A stretch of DNA of 64,000 nucleotides from Cyanobium sp. ATX 6F1 (GTDB lineage Bacteria > Cyanobacteriota > Cyanobacteriia > PCC-6307 > Cyanobiaceae): positions 62,001 through 126,000 of the forward strand of contig NZ_JAGQCS010000008.1 of assembly GCF_024346315.1 (NCBI RefSeq), written 5' to 3'. The translations under genes were made by a program, and so were the position numbers. Shown piece by piece: positions 1 to 8,959 of this stretch. Under the pieces are notes generated by a model. The model had not been told where the DNA came from, ran no database searches, and saw only the letters and a list, made by a program, of their open reading frames with translations. How positions within the stretch are numbered: the first letter of the stretch is position 1; each line of letters starts with the position of its first letter.

Positions 1-1
1 C

Positions 2-712
2 GATCCGCTCACCGGACCGCGCACACCCCTGGCCAAGGACTGGGTGGGCCTAAGGCCCTTGCCCACGGGCACCCCGATCCTGGTGATGGCGGGCCACGCC
101 GATTCCCAGGGCCTCGGCGGTGCCGGTACGCCGGGGGCGGCGGTGGCCCTCGCTCGCTGGGCGCCCATGGACCCCTCGATGACCGACGAGCTCTACTGGA
201 ACCTGCAGACGGCCCAGGCCGTGGTGGTCCTCGGCCAACGACGGGGCCTGAACATCCGCTACTACGACCCGCCCTTGCGCAGCATCGCCAGTGGCGACGA
301 CCCGCGCACCACCTGGAGCGTGGGTCGTGAGTTCGTGGCCGCCGGAGGTTACGCCATGGAAATCCACTTCGATGCCTACGGACCCGATGGCTACGGCTCC
401 GGCCTAATCCCACCGCTCCAGGCCCAGCCCAGCCGCCTGGATGAAAGCCTGGCCCTGGCTTTTGGCGCCTACCCCTTCTATTACCGGAATGGCCTCGGGG
501 GCCCTAAACGGGGCATCGCCATCCTGGAGATTGGCAAGCTGGAAGGCACCCTGGAGGCCTCCCTGCGCAGCCCCGCCCACCGGCAGGCAGCCCTGGCCGC
601 CATCGCCGAGCGGGTGGTGAGCGCCCTGGAGCAGGGCCTCAGCCAACCGCCTGGTGCGGCCGACAGCGCTCGTCAAGACTGGGGTCGTCCAGCCAGTTCT
701 GGGGCCGAGTGA
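2..712 (+). CDS. N-acetylmuramoyl-L-alanine amidase-like protein (5' end outside window)
   Basis: The reading frame is open from the window edge, so the true start lies upstream and only about 236 C-terminal residues are visible. The visible part has an AGHADSQG stretch near its start, an EIHFDAYG segment and an ILEIGKLEG segment. Their spacing resembles the His, Glu and His metal ligands and the catalytic Glu of the Amidase_3 fold, which cleaves the MurNAc-L-Ala bond of peptidoglycan. This is a fold-level inference, not a firm family assignment. The C-terminus overlaps the 3' end of the convergent hemF by 74 nt. Confidence 0.5.
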   Translation, partial: DPLTGPRTPLAKDWVGLRPLPTGTPILVMAGHADSQGLGGAGTPGAAVALARWAPMDPSMTDELYWNLQTAQAVVVLGQRRGLNIRYYDPPLRSIASGDDPRTTWSVGREFVAAGGYAMEIHFDAYGPDGYGSGLIPPLQAQPSRLDESLALAFGAYPFYYRNGLGGPKRGIAILEIGKLEGTLEASLRSPAHRQAALAAIAERVVSALEQGLSQPPGAADSARQDWGRPASSGAE

Positions 713-1685
713 ACAGGTCGGTGAGCAGGGCCTCGCGGCTGCCCGGCTCGGGGACGTAGCCATACTCCCAGCGCACCAGCGGCGGCAACGACATCAGGAT
801 CGACTCGGTGCGGCCGTTGGTCTGCAGCCCGAAGATCGTGCCCCGGTCGAACACCAGGTTGAACTCCACGTAGCGACCGCGCCGGTAGAGCTGGAACTGG
901 CGCTCGCGATCGCCGTAGGCCAGATCGTTACGCCGCTCCACGATCGGCACGTAGCTGGGCAGAAAGGCGTTGCCGCAGGCCCCTGCAAGAGCAAACAGCT
1001 GCTCCCAGCTGCGGGGCCGGTCGCCTTCGGCCGCTCCAGCCGCCGCCGCCAGACCCTCGGGGTCCTGGCCCTTGTAGAGCCGACCGGCGGGGTCCTGGTA
1101 GTCGTAGAAGATGCCGCCCACGCCCCGGGTTTCGCCCCGGTGCTTGAGGAAGAAGTATTCGTCGCACCAGGGCTTGAACACCCGGTAATAGGCCGGATCG
1201 ACGCTGTCGCAGGCGCCCTTGAGGGTGCGGTGGAAGTGGCGCGCATCCTCCAGGAAAGGGTAAAAGGGAGTGAGGTCAGCCCCGCCGCCGAACCACCACA
1301 CCGGCCCCGCCTCGAAGTAGCGGTAGTTCAGGTGCACGGTGGGCACGTAGGGGTTGCGGGGGTGCAACACCATCGAAGTGCCGGTGGCGAACCAACGCTG
1401 CCCTTGAGCCTCGGGCCGGTGGCTGAGGATGGAGGCAGGCAGGTTGTCCCCCTCCACCTCGGAAAAGTTCACGCCACCCTGCTCGAAGATCCGGCCCTCG
1501 CGCATCACCCGCGAGCGCCCGCCGCCCCCCTCGTCGCGGATCCAGCTCTCCTCCTGAAAACGTCCCTCGCCATCGAGGGTCTCCAGGCCCGCGCAGATGC
1601 TCTCCTGGAGACCCATCAGCAGGGCCTTGGCCCGCTGGCGCGAATCGGCGGGGGGCGCTTCCGGGGCCGGGGCTCCGGCCGTCAC
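639..1685 (-). CDS. hemF: Oxygen-dependent coproporphyrinogen III oxidase
   Basis: HemF converts coproporphyrinogen III to protoporphyrinogen IX with O2, supplying heme and chlorophyll synthesis. The family signature is clear: [58 protein letters not shown] and [10 protein letters not shown]. The frame stays open to an ATG at 1802, which would give 387 residues. The added N-terminus is low-complexity and the family is usually near 340-350 residues, so the GTG at 1685 (348 residues) is preferred; the start is uncertain. The C-terminus runs about 20 residues beyond the usual family end and overlaps the convergent amidase-like gene. It is divergent from mrp. Confidence 0.93.
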   Translation of the reverse strand: MTAGAPAPEAPPADSRQRAKALLMGLQESICAGLETLDGEGRFQEESWIRDEGGGGRSRVMREGRIFEQGGVNFSEVEGDNLPASILSHRPEAQGQRWFATGTSMVLHPRNPYVPTVHLNYRYFEAGPVWWFGGGADLTPFYPFLEDARHFHRTLKGACDSVDPAYYRVFKPWCDEYFFLKHRGETRGVGGIFYDYQDPAGRLYKGQDPEGLAAAAGAAEGDRPRSWEQLFALAGACGNAFLPSYVPIVERRNDLAYGDRERQFQLYRRGRYVEFNLVFDRGTIFGLQTNGRTESILMSLPPLVRWEYGYVPEPGSREALLTDLFTRPQNWLDDPSLDERCRPHQAVG

Positions 1686-1842
1686 ACCCTGTGCTGCCAC
1701 TGCTGAATCCGCCACTGCAAGCCGCGCCCGTACGGCGCTGGAAACGTGTTCACCTTTCCAGCCTCCCACCCCAGGCCACAAGCCTTCGAGAGGGACTGTC
1801 ATCGGCTGGGGGCTGCTTCGCCCCGGGGCGCGGCGTCACTCC

Positions 1843-1848
1843 TAGGAT
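1843..1848 (+). promoter_or_regulatory. Possible -10 element (TAGGAT) for mrp
   Basis: TAGGAT lies 23 nt before the mrp ATG. The same TAGGRT hexamer recurs before cobO, rplC, rpmJ, rplM and recA in this window, which makes it a plausible sigma-70 -10. No convincing -35 is seen. Confidence 0.3.
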
Positions 1849-1871
1849 CCAGGCCCTCTCTGCCCCAGTGC

Positions 1872-2945
1872 ATGGCCACCGCTGAACAGGCCCTCAGCGC
1901 CCTGGCGCCCCTGAAGGACGCCGGCAGTGGACGCAGCCTGCTGGAGCTGGCCTGGATTGATCAGGTGCGCGCCGAGGGCCAGCGCATGGTCTTCCGCCTT
2001 GCCCTGCCGGGCTACGCCAACGCCCAGCGGGAGCGCATCGCCAGCGAAGCCCGCGCGGCCCTGCTGGAGCTCGAGGGTGTCAACGATGTGCAGATCGAAC
2101 TCGCCCAGGCGCCGGCGGCCCCGATCGGCCAGGCGGGTCATGGTCAGGGGGGAGCAGAGCGCCAGGCGATCCCTGGCGTGAAGCAGGTGATCGCCGTCAG
2201 CAGCGGCAAGGGTGGGGTGGGCAAAAGCACCGTGGCCGTCAACCTGGCCTGCGCCCTGGCCAGCTCGGGCCTGCGGGTGGGCCTCCTGGATGCCGACATC
2301 TACGGCCCGAATGCACCCACCATGCTGGGGGTGGCCGATCGCACCCCCGAGGTACGTGGCAGCGGTGATCAACAGATGTTGACGCCGGTCGAAGCCTGCG
2401 GCATCGCCATGGTCTCGATGGGGTTGTTGATCCAGGAGAACCAACCGGTGATCTGGCGGGGGCCGATGCTCAACGGGATCATCCGCCAGTTCCTCTATCA
2501 AGTCGATTGGGGTGAACGGGATGTGCTGGTGGTCGACCTGCCGCCGGGCACCGGTGACGCCCAGCTCTCCCTCGCCCAGGCCGTCCCGATGGCAGGGGTC
2601 TTGATTGTGACCACCCCCCAGAAGGTGTCGCTCCAGGATGCCCGCCGCGGGCTGGCGATGTTTCTGCAGCTGGGGGTGCCGGTGCTGGGGGTCGTCGAAA
2701 ACATGACCGCCTTCATCCCTCCCGACCGCCCCGAGATCAGCTACGCGCTGTTCGGTTCCGGCGGTGGTGCCCTGCTGGCCGAGGAGGCCGGAGTGCCGCT
2801 GCTGGCTCAGATCCCCATGGAGTTGGCGGTGGTGGATGGCGGCGATGGCGGTCGGCCCGTGGTGCTGGCCCAGCCCGACTCCGCCAGTGCCCGGGCCTTC
2901 CTCGAGCTGGCCCTGGGCCTGCCGATCCCGACGCCGGCCGGATGA
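1872..2945 (+). CDS. mrp: Mrp/NBP35-family P-loop ATPase (iron-sulfur cluster carrier)
   Basis: A 357-residue protein with an N-terminal MIP18/DUF59 domain (about residues 1-90) and a ParA/MinD-like ATPase domain with the deviant Walker A SSGKGGVGKST. Family members bind and transfer Fe-S clusters. The ATG at 1872 gives the usual MATAEQAL-type start; an in-frame ATG at 1746 would add an unlikely leader crossing the putative promoter. The C-terminal CxxC found in many Mrp proteins, after the ENM motif, is absent: the sequence there reads ENMTAFIPPDRPEISYALFG. The stop overlaps the rodA start as ATGA, suggesting translational coupling. Confidence 0.92.
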   Translation: MATAEQALSALAPLKDAGSGRSLLELAWIDQVRAEGQRMVFRLALPGYANAQRERIASEARAALLELEGVNDVQIELAQAPAAPIGQAGHGQGGAERQAIPGVKQVIAVSSGKGGVGKSTVAVNLACALASSGLRVGLLDADIYGPNAPTMLGVADRTPEVRGSGDQQMLTPVEACGIAMVSMGLLIQENQPVIWRGPMLNGIIRQFLYQVDWGERDVLVVDLPPGTGDAQLSLAQAVPMAGVLIVTTPQKVSLQDARRGLAMFLQLGVPVLGVVENMTAFIPPDRPEISYALFGSGGGALLAEEAGVPLLAQIPMELAVVDGGDGGRPVVLAQPDSASARAFLELALGLPIPTPAG

Positions 2946-4222
2946 CCATCCTCAGGATCGGGCGCCGGCGCAGCGTGTTCTCCGCCAGCAAACCCGCCCG
3001 CCGCCACGTGCTGGAGGGGGTGGACCTGATCCTCTGGGGCGTCCCCCTGGCGATGACCCTGGTGGCCGGGGTGCTGATCGCCAGCACCCAGCGCCAGGCC
3101 GACTACGCCGACTGGTACCAGCACTGGATCACCGCCGCCATCGGCATCGCCCTGGCCCTGCTGCTGCGCCGCCTGCCCCTGGAGCGCCTGGAGCGCTGGC
3201 TGAAACCGCTCTATGCCCTGACCGTGGTGAGCCTGCTGGGGGTGCGCTTCGTGGGCACCTCCGCCCTGGGGGCCCAGCGCTGGATCAACATCGCCGGGGT
3301 GCACGTGCAGCCCTCGGAGTTCGCCAAGCTGGCGGCGATCCTGCTGCTGGCTGGGGTGCTGGCTCGCTACCCGATCGAGCGGCCCGTCGACCTGAACCGG
3401 CCCGCCGCCCTGATCGCCCTGCCCTGGCTGCTGGTGTTCATCCAGCCCGATCTGGGCACCTCGCTGGTGTTCGGAGCCGTGCTGCTGCCGATGCTCTTCT
3501 GGGCCGGCATGCCCCTGGCCTGGGTAGTGCTGCTGCTCTCACCTCTGGTGGCGGCGATCCTGGCCGGCGTTCTGCCCCTCGCCCTGGCGGCCTGGGTGCC
3601 GCTGATGGGGTTGCTGGCCTGGCGCTCCCTGCCCTGGAAGCGGCTGGGGGTGGTGATCACCCTGGCCGTGCAGGGCCTGTTCGCCCTGCTCACCCCCTAC
3701 CTCTGGATGCATGGCCTGAAGGACTATCAGAGGGATCGGCTGGTGCTGTTCCTCGATCCCTCCAAGGATCCCCTCGGTGGCGGCTACCACCTGCTGCAAA
3801 GCAAGATCGGCATCGGCTCGGGGGGCTTGTTCGGCACCGGCCTGATGCAGGGGCACCTCACCAAGTTGCGCTTCATCCCGGAGCAGCACACCGACTTCAT
3901 CTTCAGCGCCCTTGGGGAAGAAACAGGCTTCGTCGGCTCGATCCTGCTGGTGATCGGCTACGCCCTGCTCTGCTGGAAGTTGCTGCAGATCGCCGGCCGG
4001 GCGCGCACCGATTTCGAATCGTTGGTGGTGGTCGGCATCGGCGCCATGTTGATGTTTCAGGTGGTGGTGAACATCTCGATGACCATCGGCCTGGGGCCCG
4101 TCACGGGCATCCCCTTGCCCTGGATGAGTTATGGCCGCTTCGCGATGCTTGTGAACTTCATCTCCCTGGGGCTGTGTGCCTCGGTCCAACACCGCAGCCA
4201 GGCGGTCCAGGGGCGCTGGTGA
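2942..4222 (+). CDS. rodA: RodA/FtsW-family (SEDS) peptidoglycan polymerase
   Basis: A 426-residue polytopic membrane protein of the SEDS family, the glycosyltransferase that polymerises lipid II during elongation. Visible family features are GAQRWI...QPSEFAKL, FIQPDLGTSLVF and the EQHTDFIFSALGEETG loop, whose Asp (about residue 318) matches the catalytic Asp of RodA. FtsW is the alternative, but the absence of long terminal tails and the HTDFIF loop favour RodA. It overlaps mrp by 4 nt and the following kinase-like gene by 4 nt (GTGA), so the three are probably co-transcribed. Confidence 0.9.
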   Translation: MTILRIGRRRSVFSASKPARRHVLEGVDLILWGVPLAMTLVAGVLIASTQRQADYADWYQHWITAAIGIALALLLRRLPLERLERWLKPLYALTVVSLLGVRFVGTSALGAQRWINIAGVHVQPSEFAKLAAILLLAGVLARYPIERPVDLNRPAALIALPWLLVFIQPDLGTSLVFGAVLLPMLFWAGMPLAWVVLLLSPLVAAILAGVLPLALAAWVPLMGLLAWRSLPWKRLGVVITLAVQGLFALLTPYLWMHGLKDYQRDRLVLFLDPSKDPLGGGYHLLQSKIGIGSGGLFGTGLMQGHLTKLRFIPEQHTDFIFSALGEETGFVGSILLVIGYALLCWKLLQIAGRARTDFESLVVVGIGAMLMFQVVVNISMTIGLGPVTGIPLPWMSYGRFAMLVNFISLGLCASVQHRSQAVQGRW

Positions 4223-5598
4223 GCGACACCAGCCTGGAGGCCCTGCGCCGATTGCTGGCCGCAGGGGTGCCCCCGGGCCGCTGCGACGAGGATGCCGCGC
4301 GCCGCCAGTGGTGGGCGGCCCTGGCCACCCTCCAGGAGGAGCTGTTGCTGCCCCGCCCAGCGATGGAAGGCGTCTGGATCGCCTCCCCCCTACCGGCCCT
4401 CCACGAGCCCGAGCTGTTGCGCCAGATGCGGGGCTGGGTCTGGGCCCCTGAGGAACTTGGCACCCTGCTGGGCCACCGAGCGCCGTTGCTGCCGGGGGCC
4501 ACCCCGGGGCCGGGGGCACCGCTGGCGGCCGGCGAGAGCTGCGAACGGTTGACCCTCGAGGGGCAGGACGGCACCGATCCGTTGCTGCTGGTGATCACCC
4601 CAAGGTTGCAGGTCGCTCTGGCCCTGCACGGCCCCCCCGATGGCCGCCAGCTGGTGGTGCGATTCGATCCGGCCACCCTTTCAGCCACCCTCACCCTGCT
4701 GGACCAGCGGCTCCGGCGCACCAACCCGGCGGCGGGCCAGAGACTGCGCAAGGCCATCGGTGCCCTTGGTGAACTGCACGGGGATGGGAACTTCGCCTCG
4801 ACCTTCTGGCCGAGGCTGGCGGAGCGGCTGGCGTCCATGGCCCCGAGCGTCACCCTGCAGCCCATGGTCCATGGGGGCATGGGCGAGACGAACAGGGCCA
4901 GCAGCGAACTGGCCCTGCTGGAGGCCCTCACCCATGAGGTGCGCACCCCCCTGGCCACGATCCGCACGCTGATCCGCTCCCTTCTGCACCGCAGCGATCT
5001 GCCCGCCCTGGTGCGCCAGCGCCTGCACGCCATCGACGGGGAATGCAGCGAACAGATCGACCGCTTCGGACTGATTTTCCATGCGGCTGAGCTGCAACGG
5101 CTCCCCCGCAGCGAGCAGCCCCTGGCCCGCACCGACCTGGCCCAGCTGCTGATCCGTCTGGAGGAGCTCTGGCAGCAGCAGCTGCGGCGCCGCGGCCTGC
5201 AGCTCGAGCTGGACATCGCCCCTGGCCTGCCGCCGGTGCTAAGCGATCCAAGCCGGCTGGAGACCATGCTCGGGGGCCTGATCGACCGCTTCAGCCGGCG
5301 CCTTCCGGGGGGCGCGACCGTGCAGATCAGTCTCCAGCCGGCAGGCTCGCGCCTCAAGCTGCGGCTCCATGGGGTGGGTCGATCTGAGCTGCCCCAGGCG
5401 GCGGTCTCCGGCGACGATGGATCGAGCAGTGAAGCGATCGGGCCGGTGCTGAGCTGGAACCCGGAAACGGGCAGCCTGCAGCTCAGCCGCCAGGCCACCC
5501 AGCGGCTGTTCCACAGCCTCGGCGGCCGCCTGACCGAACGGGGCGACCGGGGGCTGACGGTGTTCTTCCCGGTGGCTGGCGCCGGCCCCTCCCGCTGA
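4219..5598 (+). CDS. Histidine-kinase-like protein with degenerate ATPase domain
   Basis: 459 residues from a GTG at 4219 that overlaps the rodA stop (GTGA). A unique N-terminal region of about 230 residues precedes a clear H-box, LTHEVRTPLATIRT, with His near residue 239. The following catalytic region is poor: the N-box position reads LETMLGGLIDRFSRR with no Asn, and no DxGxG loop is present. A C-terminal LGGRLTERGDRGLTVFF still resembles the G2 region. It could be a phospho-acceptor or pseudokinase phosphorylated by a partner. No response regulator is adjacent. The frame stays open far upstream inside mrp and rodA, but that part is shadow sequence. Confidence 0.8.
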   Translation: MSDTSLEALRRLLAAGVPPGRCDEDAARRQWWAALATLQEELLLPRPAMEGVWIASPLPALHEPELLRQMRGWVWAPEELGTLLGHRAPLLPGATPGPGAPLAAGESCERLTLEGQDGTDPLLLVITPRLQVALALHGPPDGRQLVVRFDPATLSATLTLLDQRLRRTNPAAGQRLRKAIGALGELHGDGNFASTFWPRLAERLASMAPSVTLQPMVHGGMGETNRASSELALLEALTHEVRTPLATIRTLIRSLLHRSDLPALVRQRLHAIDGECSEQIDRFGLIFHAAELQRLPRSEQPLARTDLAQLLIRLEELWQQQLRRRGLQLELDIAPGLPPVLSDPSRLETMLGGLIDRFSRRLPGGATVQISLQPAGSRLKLRLHGVGRSELPQAAVSGDDGSSSEAIGPVLSWNPETGSLQLSRQATQRLFHSLGGRLTERGDRGLTVFFPVAGAGPSR

Positions 5599-5707
5599 GG
5601 TTTGTTGACGGGTGTGAAGACAGCCCGGCTCGCCTGGGGAGGTGCCAAAACCCAGTGCTAGCTTCCAGCCGAAACGGCCTGCCGACACCCCCACCAAAGG
5701 AACAGCC

Positions 5708-6139
5708 ATGACAGCAACGGCGCTGAGCGGTCAACTTCCGAAGTACATCGGCAGCACGGGCGGCTTGCTGAACTCGGCTGAGACCGAGGAGAAGTACGCC
5801 ATCACCTGGACCAGCTCCAAAGCCCAGGCGTTTGAACTCCCCACCGGCGGTGCCGCCGAGATGAACGAAGGGGAGAACATCATGTATTTCGCGCGCAAGG
5901 AGCAGTGCCTGGCCCTCGGCACCCAATTGCGCACCAAGTTCAAGCCCCGCATCGAGGATTACAAGATCTACCGGATCTTCCCAGGAGGCGACACCGAGTA
6001 CCTCCACCCCAAAGACGGAGTCTTCCCCGAAAAAGTCAACGAAGGTCGTTCGATCGTGGGCCACAACCCCCGTCGCATCGGCGACAACCCCAATCCGGCC
6101 AACCTCAAGTTCTCTGGTCGCAACACCTTCGACACCTGA
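5708..6139 (+). CDS. psaD: Photosystem I subunit II (ferredoxin-docking stromal subunit)
   Basis: PsaD is a cytoplasmic-side extrinsic subunit of photosystem I that helps hold PsaC and docks ferredoxin. The 143-residue product matches the family throughout, including [60 protein letters not shown] and a C-terminus with [14 protein letters not shown]. An AGGA precedes the ATG at good spacing. It stands as a single gene, followed by a strong terminator. Confidence 0.98.
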   Translation: MTATALSGQLPKYIGSTGGLLNSAETEEKYAITWTSSKAQAFELPTGGAAEMNEGENIMYFARKEQCLALGTQLRTKFKPRIEDYKIYRIFPGGDTEYLHPKDGVFPEKVNEGRSIVGHNPRRIGDNPNPANLKFSGRNTFDT

Positions 6140-6164
6140 TCCTTCGGGTCACCACCTAGAAAGG

Positions 6165-6191
6165 CGGGGTGCGTGGCGCCCCGTTTTTTTT
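6165..6191 (+). terminator. Rho-independent terminator after psaD
   Basis: An 8-bp stem (CGGGGTGC with GCGCCCCG, one G-T pair), a GTG loop and a run of eight T. It lies 25 nt after the psaD stop and just before the trpE start. Confidence 0.9.
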
Positions 6192-6208
6192 GCCCGCCCG
6201 ACACCGAG

Positions 6209-7774
6209 ATGCCCTTCCCTGATCGCACGGCCTTTCTGGAACAGGCGGCGGCAGGGCTCAATTTTCTGCCGGTCTGGAGCTGCTGGCCCGCCGATCTGGA
6301 AACCCCCCTCACCACCTGGCTGAAGGTGGGTGCCAGCGCCAGCCATGGCGTGCTCCTGGAGTCGGTGGAAGGGGGCGAGCAGGTGGGCCGCTGGAGCTAC
6401 GTGGTCAGTGATCCGCTCTGGACCCTGACGGTGCGAGGCGAGCTGGCTGAGCAACGCTGGCGCGATGGGCGGCTGATCGAGCAGCGGGGCAACCCGTTCA
6501 ACCTGCTGCGCGAATGCCTGGCGCCCTACGCCAGCGCCCCGGTGAGTGGGATGCCGCCCCTGGGTCACCTGTTCGGCTTCTGGGGCTATGAGCTGATCCA
6601 GTGGATCGAGCCCAGCGTGCCCATCCACCCCAGCGATCCCGGTGGCCCGCCCGATGGCTGCTGGATGCTGGCGGACAGCCTGCTGGTGTTTGACCAGGTC
6701 AAGCGCCAGATCACGGCGGTGGTCTACGGCGACCTCAGCGAAGGCGCCGATCCGGGCGAGGCCCATGACGCCGCCCTTGCCCGGCTGGCTTCCCTGGAGC
6801 GGCAGATGCACCAGCCCCTGCCCCCCGGGATCGCCCCCCTGGCCTGGAACCCCACACCGGCACGCGAGCTCCCCAACCAAAGCAACCGCACGCCCGAGGA
6901 TTTCAAGGCGGCGGTGGCCAGCGCCCGGGAGCACATCGCCGCCGGCGACGTCTTCCAGTTGGTGCTCAGCCAGCGGCTGGAGACCCGGATCGACCGGGAT
7001 CCCTTCGACCTCTACCGCAGCCTGCGGATGGTGAACCCATCCCCCTACATGGCCTTCTTCAATTTCGGAGGCTGGTACCTGATCGGCTCCAGCCCGGAGG
7101 TGATGGTCAAGGCTGAGCCGGGAGAAGGCGGCGTCAAGGCCTCCCTGCGTCCCATCGCCGGCACCCGCCCCCGGGGCGACAGCGACGCCCAGGATCTGGC
7201 CTATGAACAAGACCTGCTGGCCGATCCCAAGGAACGGGCCGAGCACGTGATGCTGGTGGACCTGGGGCGCAACGACCTGGGGCGGGTCTGCAGGGCCGGC
7301 AGCGTCAAGGTGGTGGAGCTGATGGTGATTGAGCGCTACTCGCACGTGATGCACATCGTCAGCGCCGTGGAGGGCGTACTGGAGAACGGACGCGACATCT
7401 GGGATCTGCTGATGGCGGCCTTCCCGGCCGGAACCGTGAGCGGAGCCCCCAAGATCAGGGCCATGCAACTCATCCATGAACTGGAACCCGATGCCCGCGG
7501 GCCCTACTCCGGCGTCTACGGCGCCGTCGACCTGGGTGGGGCCCTCAACACCGCCATCACCATCCGCACCATGGTGGTGCAGCCGGCCAGCGAGGGCGGC
7601 TGGAGCGTGAAGGTGCAGGCCGGTGCAGGCATCGTGGCCGACTCCCAGCCGGAAGCCGAGTACCAGGAAACGCTCAACAAGGCCCGGGGCCTGCTCAAGG
7701 CCCTGGCCTGCCTCGAGTCCGATGCGCCAGCGCCCAAGGCGGCCGTCTCAACCCAGGCAGAGTCAGGACGATGA
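6209..7774 (+). CDS. trpE: Anthranilate synthase component I
   Basis: TrpE makes anthranilate from chorismate with ammonia or the TrpG glutaminase, the first step of tryptophan synthesis. The 521-residue protein has the N-terminal LLES motif (GVLLESVEGG), typical of tryptophan-feedback-sensitive enzymes. The chorismate-binding domain follows with FQLVLSQR, PIAGTRPRG, AEHVMLVDLGRNDLGRV and GTVSGAPKIRAMQLI. The ATG at 6209 is chosen because an earlier in-frame ATG lies inside the psaD terminator. The stop overlaps the next start as ATGA. Confidence 0.96.
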   Translation: MPFPDRTAFLEQAAAGLNFLPVWSCWPADLETPLTTWLKVGASASHGVLLESVEGGEQVGRWSYVVSDPLWTLTVRGELAEQRWRDGRLIEQRGNPFNLLRECLAPYASAPVSGMPPLGHLFGFWGYELIQWIEPSVPIHPSDPGGPPDGCWMLADSLLVFDQVKRQITAVVYGDLSEGADPGEAHDAALARLASLERQMHQPLPPGIAPLAWNPTPARELPNQSNRTPEDFKAAVASAREHIAAGDVFQLVLSQRLETRIDRDPFDLYRSLRMVNPSPYMAFFNFGGWYLIGSSPEVMVKAEPGEGGVKASLRPIAGTRPRGDSDAQDLAYEQDLLADPKERAEHVMLVDLGRNDLGRVCRAGSVKVVELMVIERYSHVMHIVSAVEGVLENGRDIWDLLMAAFPAGTVSGAPKIRAMQLIHELEPDARGPYSGVYGAVDLGGALNTAITIRTMVVQPASEGGWSVKVQAGAGIVADSQPEAEYQETLNKARGLLKALACLESDAPAPKAAVSTQAESGR

Positions 7775-8928
7775 GCGTCGCTCCGCTGCTCAAGGGCTTC
7801 GAGGTGGAGCTCTTCACCGGCCAGAGCGATGGCACGGTCGTGGGAGTGGCTGAGGCGGCGGCCGCCAGCCTGGAGGGTTTCGTGACCGAGCCGGATCACC
7901 GCAACCTCGAATACACGACCCCCCCCGATGCCGACTACGGCCACCAGCTCGCCCTGCTGCTGGCCCCACGCCGCGCCCTGCGCGCCTGGCTTGCCGGCCG
8001 CGGCCTCACCCTGCTGCCGGGCAGCACCTTGAGCCTCGGGGACAGCCGCCGCTTCGAGCGCTCCGACCCGGCCAACGACTACCACGGCTACATCGAGGCC
8101 AGCTACGGCACCCGGGTGGTGACCGCCAGTGTCCACATCAATTTCGGGATCACGGCCATGGAGGAGCTGTTCGCCGCCTGCCGGTTGATCCGCTGCGAGG
8201 CGGCCCTGCTGCTGGCCCTCAGCGCCAGTTCGCCCTTCCTCGATGGGCAGGCCACCGGAGCCCATTCCCAGCGTTGGCTGCAGTTCCCGCTCACGCCCCC
8301 GCAGGTGCCCCTGTTCCTCTCCCACCAGCACTACATCGACTGGATGCTCCAGGAGCTGGCGGCGGGATCGATGCAGAACGTGCGCCACCTCTGGACCTCC
8401 GTGCGCCCCAACGGCGATGACCGGCCCTACGGCCTCAACCGCCTGGAGCTGCGCATCTGCGACCTGATCAGCGACCCTGAAGCGCTGCTGGCAATCACCG
8501 CCTTCGCGGAGCTGCGGCTCATGCAACTGCTGGCGGATCCCGCCGCCCACGACCCACTGCGGGCCAGCTGCCTCGATCCAGCGGCCCTGGCCGCCCTGGC
8601 CGACCAGAACGACCGGGCCGCGGCCCGCTCCAGCCTGGAGGCTGAACTGTTGGATTGGCGCACGGGGGAGCCGGTGATGGCGCGTTCGTGGATCCAGCGG
8701 GAACTCGAAGCGCTCGCCCCCTTAGCCCAGGCGACGGGCCTCACCGCCGTGCTCGCACCGCTGGCGGAGATCCTCAGCCACGGCAACCAGGCCATGCGCT
8801 GGTTGGAGAGACAGCGCCAGGGAGAAAGCATCGCCAGCATCCTCAGCGCCGCGATCGCCGAGATGGCCGCCGGGGAAAATGCCCTGGACGCACGCTTGGC
8901 GACAGTCGCCGCGCATCCTTTGGGATGA
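7771..8928 (+). CDS. gshA: Glutamate-cysteine ligase, cyanobacterial type
   Basis: 385 residues of the cyanobacterial-type glutamate-cysteine ligase family, which makes gamma-glutamylcysteine for glutathione. Recognisable segments are [45 protein letters not shown] and [14 protein letters not shown]. It overlaps trpE by 4 nt, so the two are translationally coupled although they belong to different pathways. Its 3' end is followed closely by ppc. Confidence 0.92.
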   Translation: MSVAPLLKGFEVELFTGQSDGTVVGVAEAAAASLEGFVTEPDHRNLEYTTPPDADYGHQLALLLAPRRALRAWLAGRGLTLLPGSTLSLGDSRRFERSDPANDYHGYIEASYGTRVVTASVHINFGITAMEELFAACRLIRCEAALLLALSASSPFLDGQATGAHSQRWLQFPLTPPQVPLFLSHQHYIDWMLQELAAGSMQNVRHLWTSVRPNGDDRPYGLNRLELRICDLISDPEALLAITAFAELRLMQLLADPAAHDPLRASCLDPAALAALADQNDRAAARSSLEAELLDWRTGEPVMARSWIQRELEALAPLAQATGLTAVLAPLAEILSHGNQAMRWLERQRQGESIASILSAAIAEMAAGENALDARLATVAAHPLG

Positions 8929-8959
8929 TCATGGTGCCTTGCCCACCGTGTCCGCCCCC

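Noticed and set aside
2764-4218. Long open frame running through mrp and rodA into the kinase-like gene
   Set aside because: The part before 4219 is low-complexity Arg/Pro/Gly shadow sequence over two clear genes; only the part from the GTG at 4219 has domain signals.
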